Shown: positions 1 to 9,105, counted from the stretch's first letter. The stretch: DNA of 44,834 nt from Verrucomicrobiota bacterium (GCA_023430565.1 JAEZAD010000192.1:1-44834); one strand, 5' to 3'. Program-made: numbers and translations. Notes: generated by a model not told the origin, from the sequence alone.

Positions 1-1073
1 ATATCGCGGACTTGGGCGAGGAGCTCGCGAAGCGTGAGGAGGCGGGAAGGTTGTTCGAGTAGTTCGCCGACGATGGATTGGCGGCGGTTGAGCTCGGCGA
101 GATCGAGGGGAGGGGCGGCGAGCCAGCGTTCGAGGAGGCGGGCACCGGCGGAGGTCACGGTGCGATTGACGGCGGCGAGGAGCGAGCCGTCGCGGGTGCC
201 GCGGGCGGATTGGAAGATTTCGAGGTTTCGCAGCGTCGCGGGGTCGAGGAGGAGGGTGCGGGCGCTGCGGTATTCCTGGAGGTTGCGGAGGTTTTCCGGT
301 TTCGCGCAGAGGTTTTCGGTCGCGTAGTAAACGAGCGCGCCGGCGGGGCCGAGGGCGGGATGCGTATGCGGCAGTCCGAAGCCCTGAAGATTCAGGACAC
401 CGAGGGTGTCCATCACTGTCTTCGCGCCGGTGGACGTTTCGAAGTGATAGCCGGCGAGTTCGGAGGTAAGACGCGACGTGCAGAAAGCGCAGAGCGCGTG
501 AACGGCGGTTTGGTCGTGCGGCGCGGCGCGCCATTTCTCGAGTTCGCCTTCGATGATGAGGAGCTCGGCGGGGTCGAGGGCGGTGAGGACCGGGAGGAGA
601 TTCGCGATCGCGGGATCCGTCGCGACCTTGAATTCGCCGGTGGAGAGATCGAGCCAGGCGGCGTGGAGGCCGTGTTTGTCGAAGGACAACGCGCAAAGGT
701 AGTGATTGCGCGCGGCGTCGAGCTGGTTGGCGGCGAGCGTGGTGCCGGGGGAAAGGATGCGAGTGAGCTGGCGGCGGACGAGTTTGCCCGCTTTGGCGGG
801 TTCGGCCTGATCGCAGAGGGCGACCTTTTTTCCGGCGGCGAGGAGTTTCGAGACGTAGTTGTCGACGGCGTGCGCGGGGAGGCCGGCCATCGGATGGTCC
901 TGGCGTTTCGTGAGCGTCAGGCCGAGGAGGCGGGAAGCGATGACGGCGTCGTCGAAGAACAACTCGAAGAAATCGCCGAGGCGGAAGAGCAGGAGGGTGT
1001 CGCGCGGGAGGCCGCGGCGCACCTCGAAATACTGCTGCATCATCGGGGTGAGTTTCGCGGGATCGGACGACAT
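1..1073 (-). CDS. mutS: DNA mismatch repair protein MutS (N-terminal part, truncated by window edge)
   Basis: The first 357 codons of MutS, which binds mismatches as a dimer and recruits MutL. The start at 1071-1073 gives a protein opening with MSSDPAKLTPMMQQYFEVRR, typical of MutS domain I. The mismatch-wedging F-x-E motif is visible as GDFFELFFDDA (Phe35, Glu37), followed by the conserved MAGLPAHAVDNYV stretch. The connector domain (around residues 120-230) and the start of the lever domain follow; the clamp and ATPase domains lie beyond the left edge. Reading is open to position 1 with no stop, so this is a window truncation, not a broken gene. It is divergent from the glycosyltransferase at 1313, with 239 bases between them in which I see no clear promoter or repeat. 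Confidence 0.96.
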   Translation of the reverse strand, partial: MSSDPAKLTPMMQQYFEVRRGLPRDTLLLFRLGDFFELFFDDAVIASRLLGLTLTKRQDHPMAGLPAHAVDNYVSKLLAAGKKVALCDQAEPAKAGKLVRRQLTRILSPGTTLAANQLDAARNHYLCALSFDKHGLHAAWLDLSTGEFKVATDPAIANLLPVLTALDPAELLIIEGELEKWRAAPHDQTAVHALCAFCTSRLTSELAGYHFETSTGAKTVMDTLGVLNLQGFGLPHTHPALGPAGALVYYATENLCAKPENLRNLQEYRSARTLLLDPATLRNLEIFQSARGTRDGSLLAAVNRTVTSAGARLLERWLAAPPLDLAELNRRQSIVGELLEQPSRLLTLRELLAQVRD

Positions 1074-1312
1074 GGAAGCGGACCGCGAGCGAAATCACGA
1101 AACGGGCGGATGACACGAGAAAATTCTCGGGCGGCGACCGTTTGGCGGCGCGGCGCGGCGGTCGGGGTTGCCCGGGCGCGGATTTGTCGCGGTGCACTAT
1201 GAAGCGGCCGGCGAAAACCCGGGGAGCGCTCCGGAACTTCGCCCTCTGTCGAGATGTTGCGCGATCAGTTACCTTGCGCCGCGCGGCGGATCGGTCGCGA
1301 GCGTGCGAACAA

Positions 1313-2455
1313 ATGAAATTCGTCATCTTTGGATTTACGATCAGCTCTTCCCGGGGGAACGACCATGCGACGCTTTGGCGGGGGCTGGGGCGGGCGCTGG
1401 CGCAGCGCGGGCACAAGGTCGTGTTTTTCGAGCGCGATATGCCCCGTCATGCGGCGCATCGCGATTTGAGCGACTGGGCGGATGGCGAGCTGCGGCTTTA
1501 TTCGGATTTCAACAAGGTTCGGTATCTGGCGCGGCGGCAGCTGGCGGAGGCGGACGTGGCGATGGTGACCTCGTGTTGTCCGGATGCGCTGGCGGCCACG
1601 CAGCTGGTGCTCGATTCGCCGGCGCATTTGCGGGCGTTCTACGATTTGGATACATCGGTGACGCTGGATCGCGAGGAAGCGGGCGAGCCGGTCGACTACA
1701 TCGGCGGGCGCGGGCTGGCGGATTTCGATCTCGTTTTGAGCTGCACGGGAGGACGCGCGCTGGAGGAATTGCAGAGTAAACTCGGCGCGCGGCGCGTGGC
1801 GGCGCTGTATGGCGGGGTGGATCCGGAAGCTTACCGGCGCGTGCCGGCGGAAGAGCGGTTCGCGGCGGATTTGTCGTATCTTGGCCGGAATGCGGCGGAC
1901 CGACAGGCGATGATGGAGGACTTGTTCATCGCGACGGCGCGGCGGTGCTGCGACCGGAAATTTTTGATCGGCGGAACACCGTATCCTGAGAATTTTTCGC
2001 CGTCGGATAACGTGCGCTTTTCCGGGGACGTGGAGTCGGGGGCGCAGCCGGCGTTTTACTCGTCGTCGCGGCTCACGTTGAGCGTCATGCGGCGGGCGAT
2101 GAAGGAACGGGGCTATTGTCCTTCGGCGCGGTTGTTCGAAGCGGCGGCGTGCGGGACGCCGAACGTGAGTGATCGGTGGAAAGGGCTGGAGCTGTTTTTC
2201 GAGCCGGGGCAGGAGATTGTCGTGGCCCAAACGGTGGACGACGTGGTGGCGGCGATGGATTTGCCGGATGAGACGCTTGCGACGATGGCGAAGGCGGCGC
2301 GCGAGCGGGTGCTGGATGAACACACGGCGGCGCATCGGGCGCGGCATCTGGAAACGATCATCGAGAACACGGAGCGTGCGGGGGAGGAGGCGGAGCTCGA
2401 ACGAATCCGCGCGCACCTGCCGGTGCGTGACGCGGGAAATTTGGTGGATGCTTAG
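1313..2455 (+). CDS. CgeB-like family 1 glycosyltransferase
   Basis: A 380-residue cytoplasmic protein resembling CgeB / Glyco_trans_1_2 glycosyltransferases. It starts MKFVIFGFTISSSRGNDHAT, a Rossmann-type beta strand, and its C-terminal half carries the family pattern: a GGxxYPE-like turn, then RLTLSVMRRAMKERGYCPSA, then RLFEAAACGTPNVSD, where the acidic residue and small loop usually hold the nucleotide sugar. I use ATG 1313 because the N-terminal strand begins there; upstream in-frame codons are arginine-rich and look non-coding. The acceptor is unknown; related proteins modify surface polysaccharide or spore-coat material, but no cell-surface cluster surrounds it here. A hairpin lies just after the stop. 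Confidence 0.85.
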   Translation: MKFVIFGFTISSSRGNDHATLWRGLGRALAQRGHKVVFFERDMPRHAAHRDLSDWADGELRLYSDFNKVRYLARRQLAEADVAMVTSCCPDALAATQLVLDSPAHLRAFYDLDTSVTLDREEAGEPVDYIGGRGLADFDLVLSCTGGRALEELQSKLGARRVAALYGGVDPEAYRRVPAEERFAADLSYLGRNAADRQAMMEDLFIATARRCCDRKFLIGGTPYPENFSPSDNVRFSGDVESGAQPAFYSSSRLTLSVMRRAMKERGYCPSARLFEAAACGTPNVSDRWKGLELFFEPGQEIVVAQTVDDVVAAMDLPDETLATMAKAARERVLDEHTAAHRARHLETIIENTERAGEEAELERIRAHLPVRDAGNLVDA

Positions 2456-2460
2456 CCGCC

Positions 2461-2495
2461 GAAAAAAGAAGAGCCCGGCGGAAGTGCCGGGCTCT
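2461..2495 (-). terminator. Rho-independent terminator of the class V aminotransferase gene
   Basis: A perfect 10-bp stem (2470-2479 pairs with 2486-2495; arm AGAGCCCGGC) has a 6-base loop. On the minus strand it is followed by a T-rich tail, the complement of GAAAAAAGA at 2461-2469. It lies between the convergent stops at 2455 and 2519, so it may also slow plus-strand transcription. Confidence 0.85.
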
Positions 2496-2518
2496 GCGTG
2501 GAAAAAACTTCAGCTCGC

Positions 2519-3607
2519 TTAGCTGGCGACTTTGGGCGTTTCGGCGAGGGCGCTGTCGAAGGCTTTCAACATTTCGGCGATGGTGGCGTCGGTTTCGTCG
2601 CCCATGTTGGAGATGCGGAACGTCTTGCCCTTGAGTTTCCCGTAGCCGCCGTCGATGACGAGGTGGTGTTTCGACTTGAGGGTCTTGTTCAACGCGGCGA
2701 GATCGATGTTCAGCGTGTTGGCGAAGCAGTTGAGCGAGACGGAGCCGAAGCCCTCTTTCGGGAAGAGCTTGAAGCCTTTCGCGAAGAGGTGGTCGCGCAC
2801 GGTCTGGTTGAGGCGGGCGTGGCGGGCGTAGCGGTTATCGGCGCCCTCGGCCTTGATGTCCTCGAGCTTGGATTTGAGCGCGTAGATGTGAGGAATCGAC
2901 GGCGTGCTCGGCGTCATGCCCTTTTCGTGGTTTGCCTGGAATTCGAGGAAGTCGAAATAGTAGCCGCGGCCGGCCTGGGTGGCGGCGCGATCGAGGGCGC
3001 GCTTCGAGACGGAGACGAGCGCGAGGCCGGGGGGGAGCGCGAGGGCTTTTTGCGAGCCGGTAATGAAGACGTCGATACCGAGTTCGTCCTTCTTGATCGG
3101 CAGCGCGCTGAACGAGCTGACGGTGTCGACGATCGAGATGACGTCGGGGAATTCGCGCACGACCTTCATCAGGGCGGCGAGGTCGCTCATGCAGCCGCAC
3201 GAGGTTTCGTTGTGGATGATCGTGATGGCGTCGTAGGCGCCGGTGGAGAGTTCCTTGCGGACGGCCTCGGGATCGACGGGCTGGCCCCAGTCGAACTTGA
3301 GGGCGCCGGCTTCGAAGCCGCAGCGCTTGGCGACGTCGTTCCATTTGTCGGAGAACGCGCCGTTCATGCAGTTGAGGACCTTCTGCTTGGTGACGTTGCG
3401 GACGGCGCCTTCCATGACGCCCCACGCGCTGCTCGTCGAAAGGTAGACGGGATCCTGGGTGTAGAAGAGAGCCTGCAGGTCCGGCTGGATGGAGTTGTAG
3501 AGCGCGACGAAATCGGTGCTGCGGTGGCCGATCATCGGCTGGGCCATGGCGCGAAGCGTTTTTTCCGAGACGGCGATGGGGCCGGGGATGAAGAGTTTGT
3601 AGCTCAT
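2519..3607 (-). CDS. Class V aminotransferase (alanine-glyoxylate / serine-pyruvate type)
   Basis: A 362-residue PLP enzyme of the small class V group that includes alanine-glyoxylate and serine-pyruvate aminotransferases. The N-terminus MSYKLFIPGPIAVSEKTLRA matches the family's FTPGP opening, and PMIGHRS follows. Asp161 in ISIVDTVSS should contact the pyridine nitrogen, and Lys187 in ITGSQKALALPPG is the expected Schiff-base lysine. Substrate cannot be read from sequence: serine, alanine or phosphoserine chemistry are all possible, and some bacteria use such enzymes for serine synthesis. It is transcribed convergently with the glycosyltransferase and divergently from lpxK, with 72 bases between the two starts. 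Confidence 0.88.
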   Translation of the reverse strand: MSYKLFIPGPIAVSEKTLRAMAQPMIGHRSTDFVALYNSIQPDLQALFYTQDPVYLSTSSAWGVMEGAVRNVTKQKVLNCMNGAFSDKWNDVAKRCGFEAGALKFDWGQPVDPEAVRKELSTGAYDAITIIHNETSCGCMSDLAALMKVVREFPDVISIVDTVSSFSALPIKKDELGIDVFITGSQKALALPPGLALVSVSKRALDRAATQAGRGYYFDFLEFQANHEKGMTPSTPSIPHIYALKSKLEDIKAEGADNRYARHARLNQTVRDHLFAKGFKLFPKEGFGSVSLNCFANTLNIDLAALNKTLKSKHHLVIDGGYGKLKGKTFRISNMGDETDATIAEMLKAFDSALAETPKVAS

Positions 3608-3679
3608 GGTGAGTGCCCGTAGGCGCTTCGGAAAACAGTTTACGCTTTTCGCCGGGTCAACCTTCATTCGCCGAAACGC

Positions 3680-4888
3680 ATGTCGCAGTCCTGGTTCAAG
3701 AAGAAGGTCAACACGCTCGAGCTCTACACGATCGACGTGATTCTGGGGCGGCGGGCGGACACGGGCGCGGCGGTGTATGGCGCTTTTTTGCAGGTGCTGT
3801 CGTGGTTGTTCAACGGGATCGCGCAGGCGCGGCTGTGGCTTTACCGGCATCGAATTCTGCATGATCAGCCGCTGGGGTGCCTGGTGGTGGTGGTGGGGAA
3901 TCTGACGGTGGGCGGAACGGGAAAGACGCCCGTGGTGGAGAAATTCGCGAAAGCGCTGCGCGATCGCGGCCGGAAGGTGGCGATCTTGAGCCGCGGGTAT
4001 AAGAGCAAGTCGCCCCCGTTCTGGCGGAAGTGGTGGTATGCGTTGACGCACACGGACGAGCCGCCGCCGAAGATCGTGAGCGATGGCGAGCGGGTGCTGC
4101 TCGATTCGGAGGAGGCGGGTGACGAGCCCTTCATGCTGGCGAAGAATCTCCCCGGCGTGATCGTGCTGGTGGATAAGAACCGCGTGAAGGCGGGAGCGTA
4201 TGCGATAAAGAAATACGGCTGCGATACGCTGGTGCTCGACGACGGTTTCCAGTATCTGCCGCTCAAGGGCCGGCTGAACCTGCTCCTCGTCGACAAGACG
4301 AATCCGTTCGGCAACGGGCATCTGCTGCCACGCGGCATCCTGCGGGAGCCGATCAAGCATTTGAAACGGGCGAGCTACGTGTTTCTCACGAAGTCGAATG
4401 GCGAGCGCGACGAGGAGCTGGAAGAGACGATCAAGCGGCACAATCCGGAGGCGGACATCATCGAGTGCGCGCACAAGCCGCAGTATCTGCAGCGGTTTGG
4501 CGCGAAAGAAGGCGAGCCGGGCGCGCGCGAACCGCTGACATTTTTGAAGGGGCGGCGCGTGCTGGCGTTCAGCGGAATCGCGACGCCGGAGAGCTTCGAA
4601 AAGTTTTTGCGGGATCTGGGAGCGTCGATCGTCGGGCGGGAGCGGTTTCTGGATCACTATCGCTACGCTGACGAAGATTTTCAGGCGCTTTTTGCGCAGG
4701 CGAAGGAGGAGGGGGCGGAGTGTCTGGTGACGACGGAGAAGGATGCGGTGCGCATTCCCGACGGTTATGTGTGTCCGCTGCCGCTCTATTACCTGCGGCT
4801 GGAGATCGAGATCATCCGGGGGGCGGCGGATTTCGACGAGGCGGTGGGGAGGATTTGTTTTCCGATCAGCGGGGGTGGAAGGGGATAG
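3680..4888 (+). CDS. lpxK: Tetraacyldisaccharide 4'-kinase LpxK
   Basis: A 402-residue inner-membrane-associated kinase that phosphorylates the 4' position of the lipid A disaccharide precursor. The Walker A loop VGNLTVGGTGKTP (residues about 72-84) is the family signature, and VLDDGFQYLPL contains the conserved DDGFQ. An N-terminal hydrophobic/amphipathic stretch (about 33-56) precedes it, as in known LpxK. The C-terminal part ends in the usual VTTEKDAVRI segment. The gene implies an outer membrane with lipid A. It is slightly longer than the usual 310-350 residues because of a Lys/Pro-rich insertion after SRGYKSKS. The M29 peptidase follows after 68 bases. Confidence 0.95.
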   Translation: MSQSWFKKKVNTLELYTIDVILGRRADTGAAVYGAFLQVLSWLFNGIAQARLWLYRHRILHDQPLGCLVVVVGNLTVGGTGKTPVVEKFAKALRDRGRKVAILSRGYKSKSPPFWRKWWYALTHTDEPPPKIVSDGERVLLDSEEAGDEPFMLAKNLPGVIVLVDKNRVKAGAYAIKKYGCDTLVLDDGFQYLPLKGRLNLLLVDKTNPFGNGHLLPRGILREPIKHLKRASYVFLTKSNGERDEELEETIKRHNPEADIIECAHKPQYLQRFGAKEGEPGAREPLTFLKGRRVLAFSGIATPESFEKFLRDLGASIVGRERFLDHYRYADEDFQALFAQAKEEGAECLVTTEKDAVRIPDGYVCPLPLYYLRLEIEIIRGAADFDEAVGRICFPISGGGRG

Positions 4889-4956
4889 CAGGACGCCACT
4901 CGCTCACGCTCGTCGCCACGAGGCGGGCCGGTTTCACCTTGCGAGGGGTGTGCGGC

Positions 4957-6102
4957 ATGCGGTTGATTCGCGGGCACATGATCATCGATCCTCGTTTCAC
5001 GGAACTGGCGAAGGGGCTCACGGGCTTTTCGACCGCGTTGAGGAAAGGGGAGCGGGTTTTGATCGATGCGTTTGACGTGCCGGATGCGATCGTGCTCGCG
5101 CTTGTCCGCGCGGCTCGGGCGCGGGGGGCGCACCCCTATGTGCAGATCCATCGCGCGCGAATCACGAGGGAGCTGACGATGCACGCGGTCGAGGAGCAAT
5201 ATGCGTCGCACGCCGACGTCGAACTGGCGCGGATGCGAAACATGGATGCGTATATCGCGTTGCGCGGATCGGAGAATATTTTCGAGGCGTCGGATGTGCC
5301 GTCGGAGAAGGTGCAACTCGTCTCGCGGATGATGAAGCCGGTGCTCGATTATCGCGTCGGGAAAACGAAGTGGGTCGTGTTGCGCTGGCCGACGTCGGCG
5401 ATGGCGCAGCAGGCGGCGATGAGCACGGAGGCGTTCGAGGATTTTTATTTTCGCGTGTGCACGCTCGATTACCGGCGAATGGAGCCGGGGATGAAAGCCC
5501 TCGCGGCGTTGATGGAGAAGACGGATCGCGTGGAGATCACGGGGCCGGGGACGGAGCTGCGGTTCTCGATCAAGGGGATTGGCGCGGTGCCGTGCGGGGG
5601 ACTGCGCAATATTCCGGATGGAGAGGTGTTCTCATGTCCGGTGCGCGACTCGGTGGAAGGCGTGGTGCAATATAACGCGCCGACGGTTTATCTCGGGACC
5701 TCGTTCGACAACATCCGGCTGGTATTCAAACGCGGGAAGATCGTCGAAGCGACGTCGTCGAACACGAAGCGGTTGAACGAGATTTTGGACAGTGACGACG
5801 GAGCGCGCTACATCGGGGAGTTCGCGCTGGGCTTCAACCCGCACATCCTGCAGCCGATGCGGGACATTCTCTTCGACGAGAAGATTGCGGGGTCGTTTCA
5901 CTTCACGCCGGGGCAGGCCTACGAGGACTGCGGGAACGGCAACAAATCGCAGGTGCACTGGGACATGGTCTGTATCCAGCGGCCCGACTACGGCGGGGGC
6001 GAAATCCGTTTCGACGGAAAGCTGATCCGGAAGGACGGGCAGTTCGTGCCGAAGGCGCTGCACAAGCTGAATCCGGAGTATTTGCTGGGGAAACAACAAT
6101 GA
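4957..6102 (+). CDS. M29 family metallo-aminopeptidase
   Basis: A leucyl-type aminopeptidase of family M29 (thermophilic aminopeptidase / AmpS group), removing N-terminal residues with two metal ions. The N-terminal MIIDPRFTELAKGL is the family opening. Later come TGPGTELRFSIKG, then RNIPDGEVFSCPVRDSVEG with a metal-binding Glu, then GEFALGFNP, and GSFHFTPGQAYEDCGNGN ending in QVHWDMV, which supply the His/Tyr/His/Asp residues of the active site. Two starts are possible. ATG 4957 has GAGGGG eight bases upstream (4943-4948) and gives 381 residues; ATG 4978 gives the canonical family N-terminus with 374. I chose the one with the ribosome-binding site. Soluble, cytoplasmic. Confidence 0.93.
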   Translation: MRLIRGHMIIDPRFTELAKGLTGFSTALRKGERVLIDAFDVPDAIVLALVRAARARGAHPYVQIHRARITRELTMHAVEEQYASHADVELARMRNMDAYIALRGSENIFEASDVPSEKVQLVSRMMKPVLDYRVGKTKWVVLRWPTSAMAQQAAMSTEAFEDFYFRVCTLDYRRMEPGMKALAALMEKTDRVEITGPGTELRFSIKGIGAVPCGGLRNIPDGEVFSCPVRDSVEGVVQYNAPTVYLGTSFDNIRLVFKRGKIVEATSSNTKRLNEILDSDDGARYIGEFALGFNPHILQPMRDILFDEKIAGSFHFTPGQAYEDCGNGNKSQVHWDMVCIQRPDYGGGEIRFDGKLIRKDGQFVPKALHKLNPEYLLGKQQ

Positions 6103-6213
6103 AGCGCAAAGACGCGAAGATGACGAAGGAACGCGAAGAACGCCGGGGTGGAGAGGTCGCCGGCGGAATCCTTGCTTGGCGAATCTTTGCGGATCTTTGC
6201 GTCTTTGCGCTTT
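6102..6213. repeat. Hairpin element made of 9-10 nt degenerate units
   Basis: The outer 20 bases of the two arms pair with one mismatch: 6102-6121 (AAGCGCAAAGACGCGAAGAT) against 6194-6213. Each arm continues inward as degenerate repeats of about nine bases carrying ACGCGAA or CTTTGCG. The element fills the gap between the M29 peptidase stop (6100-6102) and the adenosine deaminase start (6223). It belongs to the same 9-nt class as 11808-11875. Confidence 0.85.
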
Positions 6214-6222
6214 GATTGAGCG

Positions 6223-7203
6223 ATGCGTGATTTCATCCAGGCGCTGCCGAAGACGGAGACGCATCTGCATCTCGAAGGGGCGTTGCCGTATGAATTGTTG
6301 CGGGCGTGGAAGCCGGAGGAGTATCCGGAAGATCCGGCGTTTCGAAGGAAGGACTATCGCTATGCGACGTTTCCGGATTTCGAGGGAATTTTGCTCGCGC
6401 ATGCGCTGCCGTGGTTCACGAGCGCGGAGCGGTATCACGAGGCGGCGAAGGCGATTTTCGCGAAGCACGTCGCGCAAAACGTGCGTTACGTGGAGACGAG
6501 CTTTCACCTGCCGGTGACGAAATTCATCGGCGTGCCCGGGCCGGAGATCATCGCGGCGATTCGAGCGGCGGCGCCGGCGGGGCTGGAGGTGCGGGTGTTC
6601 GCGGGAATGCTGCGGACGGACATTGTGGGGGAACTGCGGACGACGATCGATCAGTTGCACACGTGGGAGCATCTCGCCGGCGCGGATCTGCATGGCTATG
6701 AAACGATGAAGACGGAGCCGGAGACGGCGGCGGTCTGGGCGAGACTGCGCGCGGCCGGGAAGGTGACGAAGTGCCATGCGGGCGAGTTCGGCGGGGCCGA
6801 TCGCGTGCGCGAGGCCATCGAAGTGCTGGGAGTGAAACGTGTGCAGCATGGGGTGCGTGCGATCGAGGATCCGACGGTGGTGAAACTCGCGGCGGAGCGC
6901 GGTGTGACGTTCGACGTGTGCCCGATCAGCAACGTGCGGTTGAAGGTGGTGCCCTCGATGGCGCAGCATCCGATTCGTTCGCTGATGCGCGCGGGCGTGC
7001 GCTGCACGGTGAGCACGGACGATCCGCTGAATTTCGCGAACACGGTGAATGACGAGTATGCGGCGCTGGCCGGGGAATTGAGTTTTACGCGGGCGGAGCT
7101 GGCGCGGGTGGCGAAGAACGGCTGGGAGGTGGCGGACGTGGGGGAGGACGCGCGGAAAAGGGCGATGGGAGAAATCGAGCGGCTCGAGGCGGGCGGCGCA
7201 TGA
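6223..7203 (+). CDS. add: Adenosine (or adenine) deaminase
   Basis: A 326-residue amidohydrolase-fold zinc enzyme that deaminates adenosine to inosine (or adenine to hypoxanthine) in purine salvage. The metal site is complete: KTETHLHLEGA (His14, His16), CHAGEFGGAD (His and the catalytic Glu), QHGVRAIED (second catalytic His), and VSTDDPLNFAN (metal Asp). The adenosine and adenine deaminase branches share these motifs, so the substrate is not settled. The stop codon overlaps the start of the pseudouridine synthase (ATGA, 7200-7203), so the two genes are probably translationally coupled. A hairpin repeat separates it from the upstream peptidase. Confidence 0.88.
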   Translation: MRDFIQALPKTETHLHLEGALPYELLRAWKPEEYPEDPAFRRKDYRYATFPDFEGILLAHALPWFTSAERYHEAAKAIFAKHVAQNVRYVETSFHLPVTKFIGVPGPEIIAAIRAAAPAGLEVRVFAGMLRTDIVGELRTTIDQLHTWEHLAGADLHGYETMKTEPETAAVWARLRAAGKVTKCHAGEFGGADRVREAIEVLGVKRVQHGVRAIEDPTVVKLAAERGVTFDVCPISNVRLKVVPSMAQHPIRSLMRAGVRCTVSTDDPLNFANTVNDEYAALAGELSFTRAELARVAKNGWEVADVGEDARKRAMGEIERLEAGGA

Positions 7204-8129
7204 CGACTTACATCGTTCCGGAGGGAGTGAAGCGGGCGCGGGCGGACAAGGTGCTCGCCGGGGCGTCGAGCGAGCACAGCCGGGTGGCGTTGCAACGGGC
7301 GTTCGATGCGGGGCTGGTGAAGCGAGGGGGTGTGCCGATCGGGCGCGACGCGACGGTGAGCGGAGGGGATGTATTGGAATTTTCGATGCCCGAAACCAAA
7401 GCGGCGGAACTCGTGGCGGTGGACATCCCGCTCGACGTTCTCTTCGAGGACAAACACATGCTCGCGGTGAACAAAGCCGCTGGAATGGTGGTGCATCCGG
7501 GCGCGGCGACGGAGGAGGACACGCTCGTGCATGCGCTGTTGTCGCATTGCGCGGGATCGCTGAGCGGAATCGGCGGCGTGGAGCGGCCGGGGATCGTGCA
7601 CCGGTTGGACAAGGAAACGACGGGCGTGATTGTCGTCGCGAAAAACGACAAGGCGCATCGGGCGCTGGCGGATCAATTTTCGAGCCGAACGCTGACGAAG
7701 GAGTATGTCGCGTTGGTGACGGGTGTGCCGCAGTTGTTGAGCGGAACGATCGATCGGGCGATTTCACGGCATCCGATTCACCGGCATCGGATGACGGTGG
7801 GCGAAGGCGGGAAGCCGGCGCGGACGGATTGGGAGCGGGGGGAGACGTTTGGCGATGCGTCGGCGGTGATGAAGTGCCGGATCTTCACGGGGCGGACGCA
7901 TCAGATTCGCGTTCACCTGAAATCGCTGGGGCATCCCATCCTCGGCGATGCGTTGTATGGTTGGAAACCGGATACGCGGCTGACGAAGCAGCCGCAGCGC
8001 GTGATGCTGCATGCGGAGCATCTGGTGCTGGCGCATCCGGTGAGCGGGAAGACGCTCGATCTGCGGGCGCCGCTGCCGAAGGATTTTGTGGCGATGATGA
8101 AGGAGCTGCGGAAGGCCGCGAAGAAGTAG
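7200..8129 (+). CDS. RluA/RluD family 23S rRNA pseudouridine synthase
   Basis: A 309-residue enzyme converting uridine to pseudouridine in rRNA. It has an N-terminal S4-type RNA-binding domain (about residues 10-65) and a catalytic domain with ERPGIVHRLDKETTGVIVVAK, where Asp137 is the expected nucleophile. FTGRTHQIRVHLKSLGHPILGD is the second family signature. With an S4 domain and this motif order it is closest to RluD (helix 69 uridines), but RluC or a paralogue cannot be excluded. The start overlaps the adenosine deaminase stop by four bases. A REP-like hairpin follows 20 bases after the stop. Confidence 0.92.
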   Translation: MTTYIVPEGVKRARADKVLAGASSEHSRVALQRAFDAGLVKRGGVPIGRDATVSGGDVLEFSMPETKAAELVAVDIPLDVLFEDKHMLAVNKAAGMVVHPGAATEEDTLVHALLSHCAGSLSGIGGVERPGIVHRLDKETTGVIVVAKNDKAHRALADQFSSRTLTKEYVALVTGVPQLLSGTIDRAISRHPIHRHRMTVGEGGKPARTDWERGETFGDASAVMKCRIFTGRTHQIRVHLKSLGHPILGDALYGWKPDTRLTKQPQRVMLHAEHLVLAHPVSGKTLDLRAPLPKDFVAMMKELRKAAKK

Positions 8130-8148
8130 GAGAGCGGGCGAGCAAACC

Positions 8149-8173
8149 GTGGCGCGACGAGCGCGCCACCTAC
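8149..8173 (-). repeat. REP-like hairpin with GTAG foot (GTGGCGCG stem), copy 1
   Basis: The stem GTGGCGCG (8149-8156) pairs with CGCGCCAC (8162-8169) around loop ACGAG. CTAC follows at 8170-8173, so on the minus strand the element reads GTAG plus hairpin, the layout of REP sequences used by RAYT (TnpA-REP) proteins. The TAG of the foot is the stop codon of the ppx/gppA gene. Near-identical copies lie at 28490 and 31318. Confidence 0.85.
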
Positions 8174-9105
8174 CGGGCCAGGAGTTCGTCGGCGAGGCCG
8201 TAGCGGAGATTATACAAGGAATGCCGGTAAGTCGCGAAGCCGCCGGCGTCCGCGATCGCGACCAGCGTGGCGAGCGCGATGGGAAAGACATCGGCGCGCG
8301 CGGCGGGCAGGCCGGGAATCTGCTGCCGGACGGCGAGCGGGGCGGCGGCGAGTTGTTCGCAGAGCCGGCGGAACAGCGGGAGCTCCAGCGTGGTGGGGGT
8401 TTGCTCGAGCGGAATGGAGGCGTTGGCGGCGAGGATGGCGCGAACGGTGGTGACGGTGCCGCCGGTCGCGACGGCGGGGGCGGCGTCGAGGGGGAACGAG
8501 AACTGCGAGCGAAGGGTCGCGGTGACGAGGGTTTGGACAGCGGCGAGGATGCCGAAGGGAATGGGATCGGCGGGGGAGCGGACGAGGGCTTCGGTCAGGC
8601 GGACGCAGCCGAGCGGGAGGCTGACGGCGTGCTGGATCTGGCGATCGCGAAACGCGAGGCATTCGAGGCTGCCGCCGCCGAGATCGAAGACGTAGAAGTT
8701 TTGAAGCGAAGCGAGGGTGGGGTCGCAGGTGAGACCGCGGCCGATGAGGTTGGCTTCTTCGTCGCCGGTGAGAATACGGATGTCGTGGCCGGTGGAGGCA
8801 CGAACGAGCTCGCGAAAATCGGCGCCGTTGCGGGCATCGCGGACGGCGCTGGTGGCGACGAGGGTGAGCGCGGAAGGGGAGAACGGGGAAATGAAATCGA
8901 GGAGCTCGCGGATGGCGGCGAGGCCGCGAGAAATGCCTTCGTCGGAGAGGCGAGGCTCCGCGTGGCTGATACCGGCGCTAATGCGGGCGTCGAGGGTTTT
9001 GGTGGCGAGAGGTTGGATCGAGCCGTCGGCGGCGCGGATCGCGACGAGCGTCTTGATGGAGTTGCTGCCGATGTCGATGACAGCGACGGGAGAGTTGTTA
9101 ACCAC
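8170..9105 (-). CDS. Ppx/GppA phosphatase family protein
   Basis: A 311-residue member of the exopolyphosphatase / guanosine pentaphosphate phosphatase family (ASKHA fold), which cleaves terminal phosphates of polyphosphate or pppGpp. The phosphate-1 loop AVIDIGSNSIKTLVA and the phosphate-2 loop VFDLGGGSLECLAF are both present. It is the short form without the C-terminal HD domain. I use GTG 9105 as start because the homologous region begins three to four residues later; an in-frame ATG at 9147 would add 14 residues encoded by a hairpin repeat. Both possible starts lie inside that repeat (9100-9175), and the stop codon lies in a REP foot. Confidence 0.88.
   Translation of the reverse strand: MVNNSPVAVIDIGSNSIKTLVAIRAADGSIQPLATKTLDARISAGISHAEPRLSDEGISRGLAAIRELLDFISPFSPSALTLVATSAVRDARNGADFRELVRASTGHDIRILTGDEEANLIGRGLTCDPTLASLQNFYVFDLGGGSLECLAFRDRQIQHAVSLPLGCVRLTEALVRSPADPIPFGILAAVQTLVTATLRSQFSFPLDAAPAVATGGTVTTVRAILAANASIPLEQTPTTLELPLFRRLCEQLAAAPLAVRQQIPGLPAARADVFPIALATLVAIADAGGFATYRHSLYNLRYGLADELLAR

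Noticed and set aside
4889..4956. Periodic-looking GCCACTCGCTCACGC run between lpxK and the M29 peptidase gene
   Set aside because: It looks like a half element of the short-unit repeats, but no consistent unit length and no partner arm could be shown.
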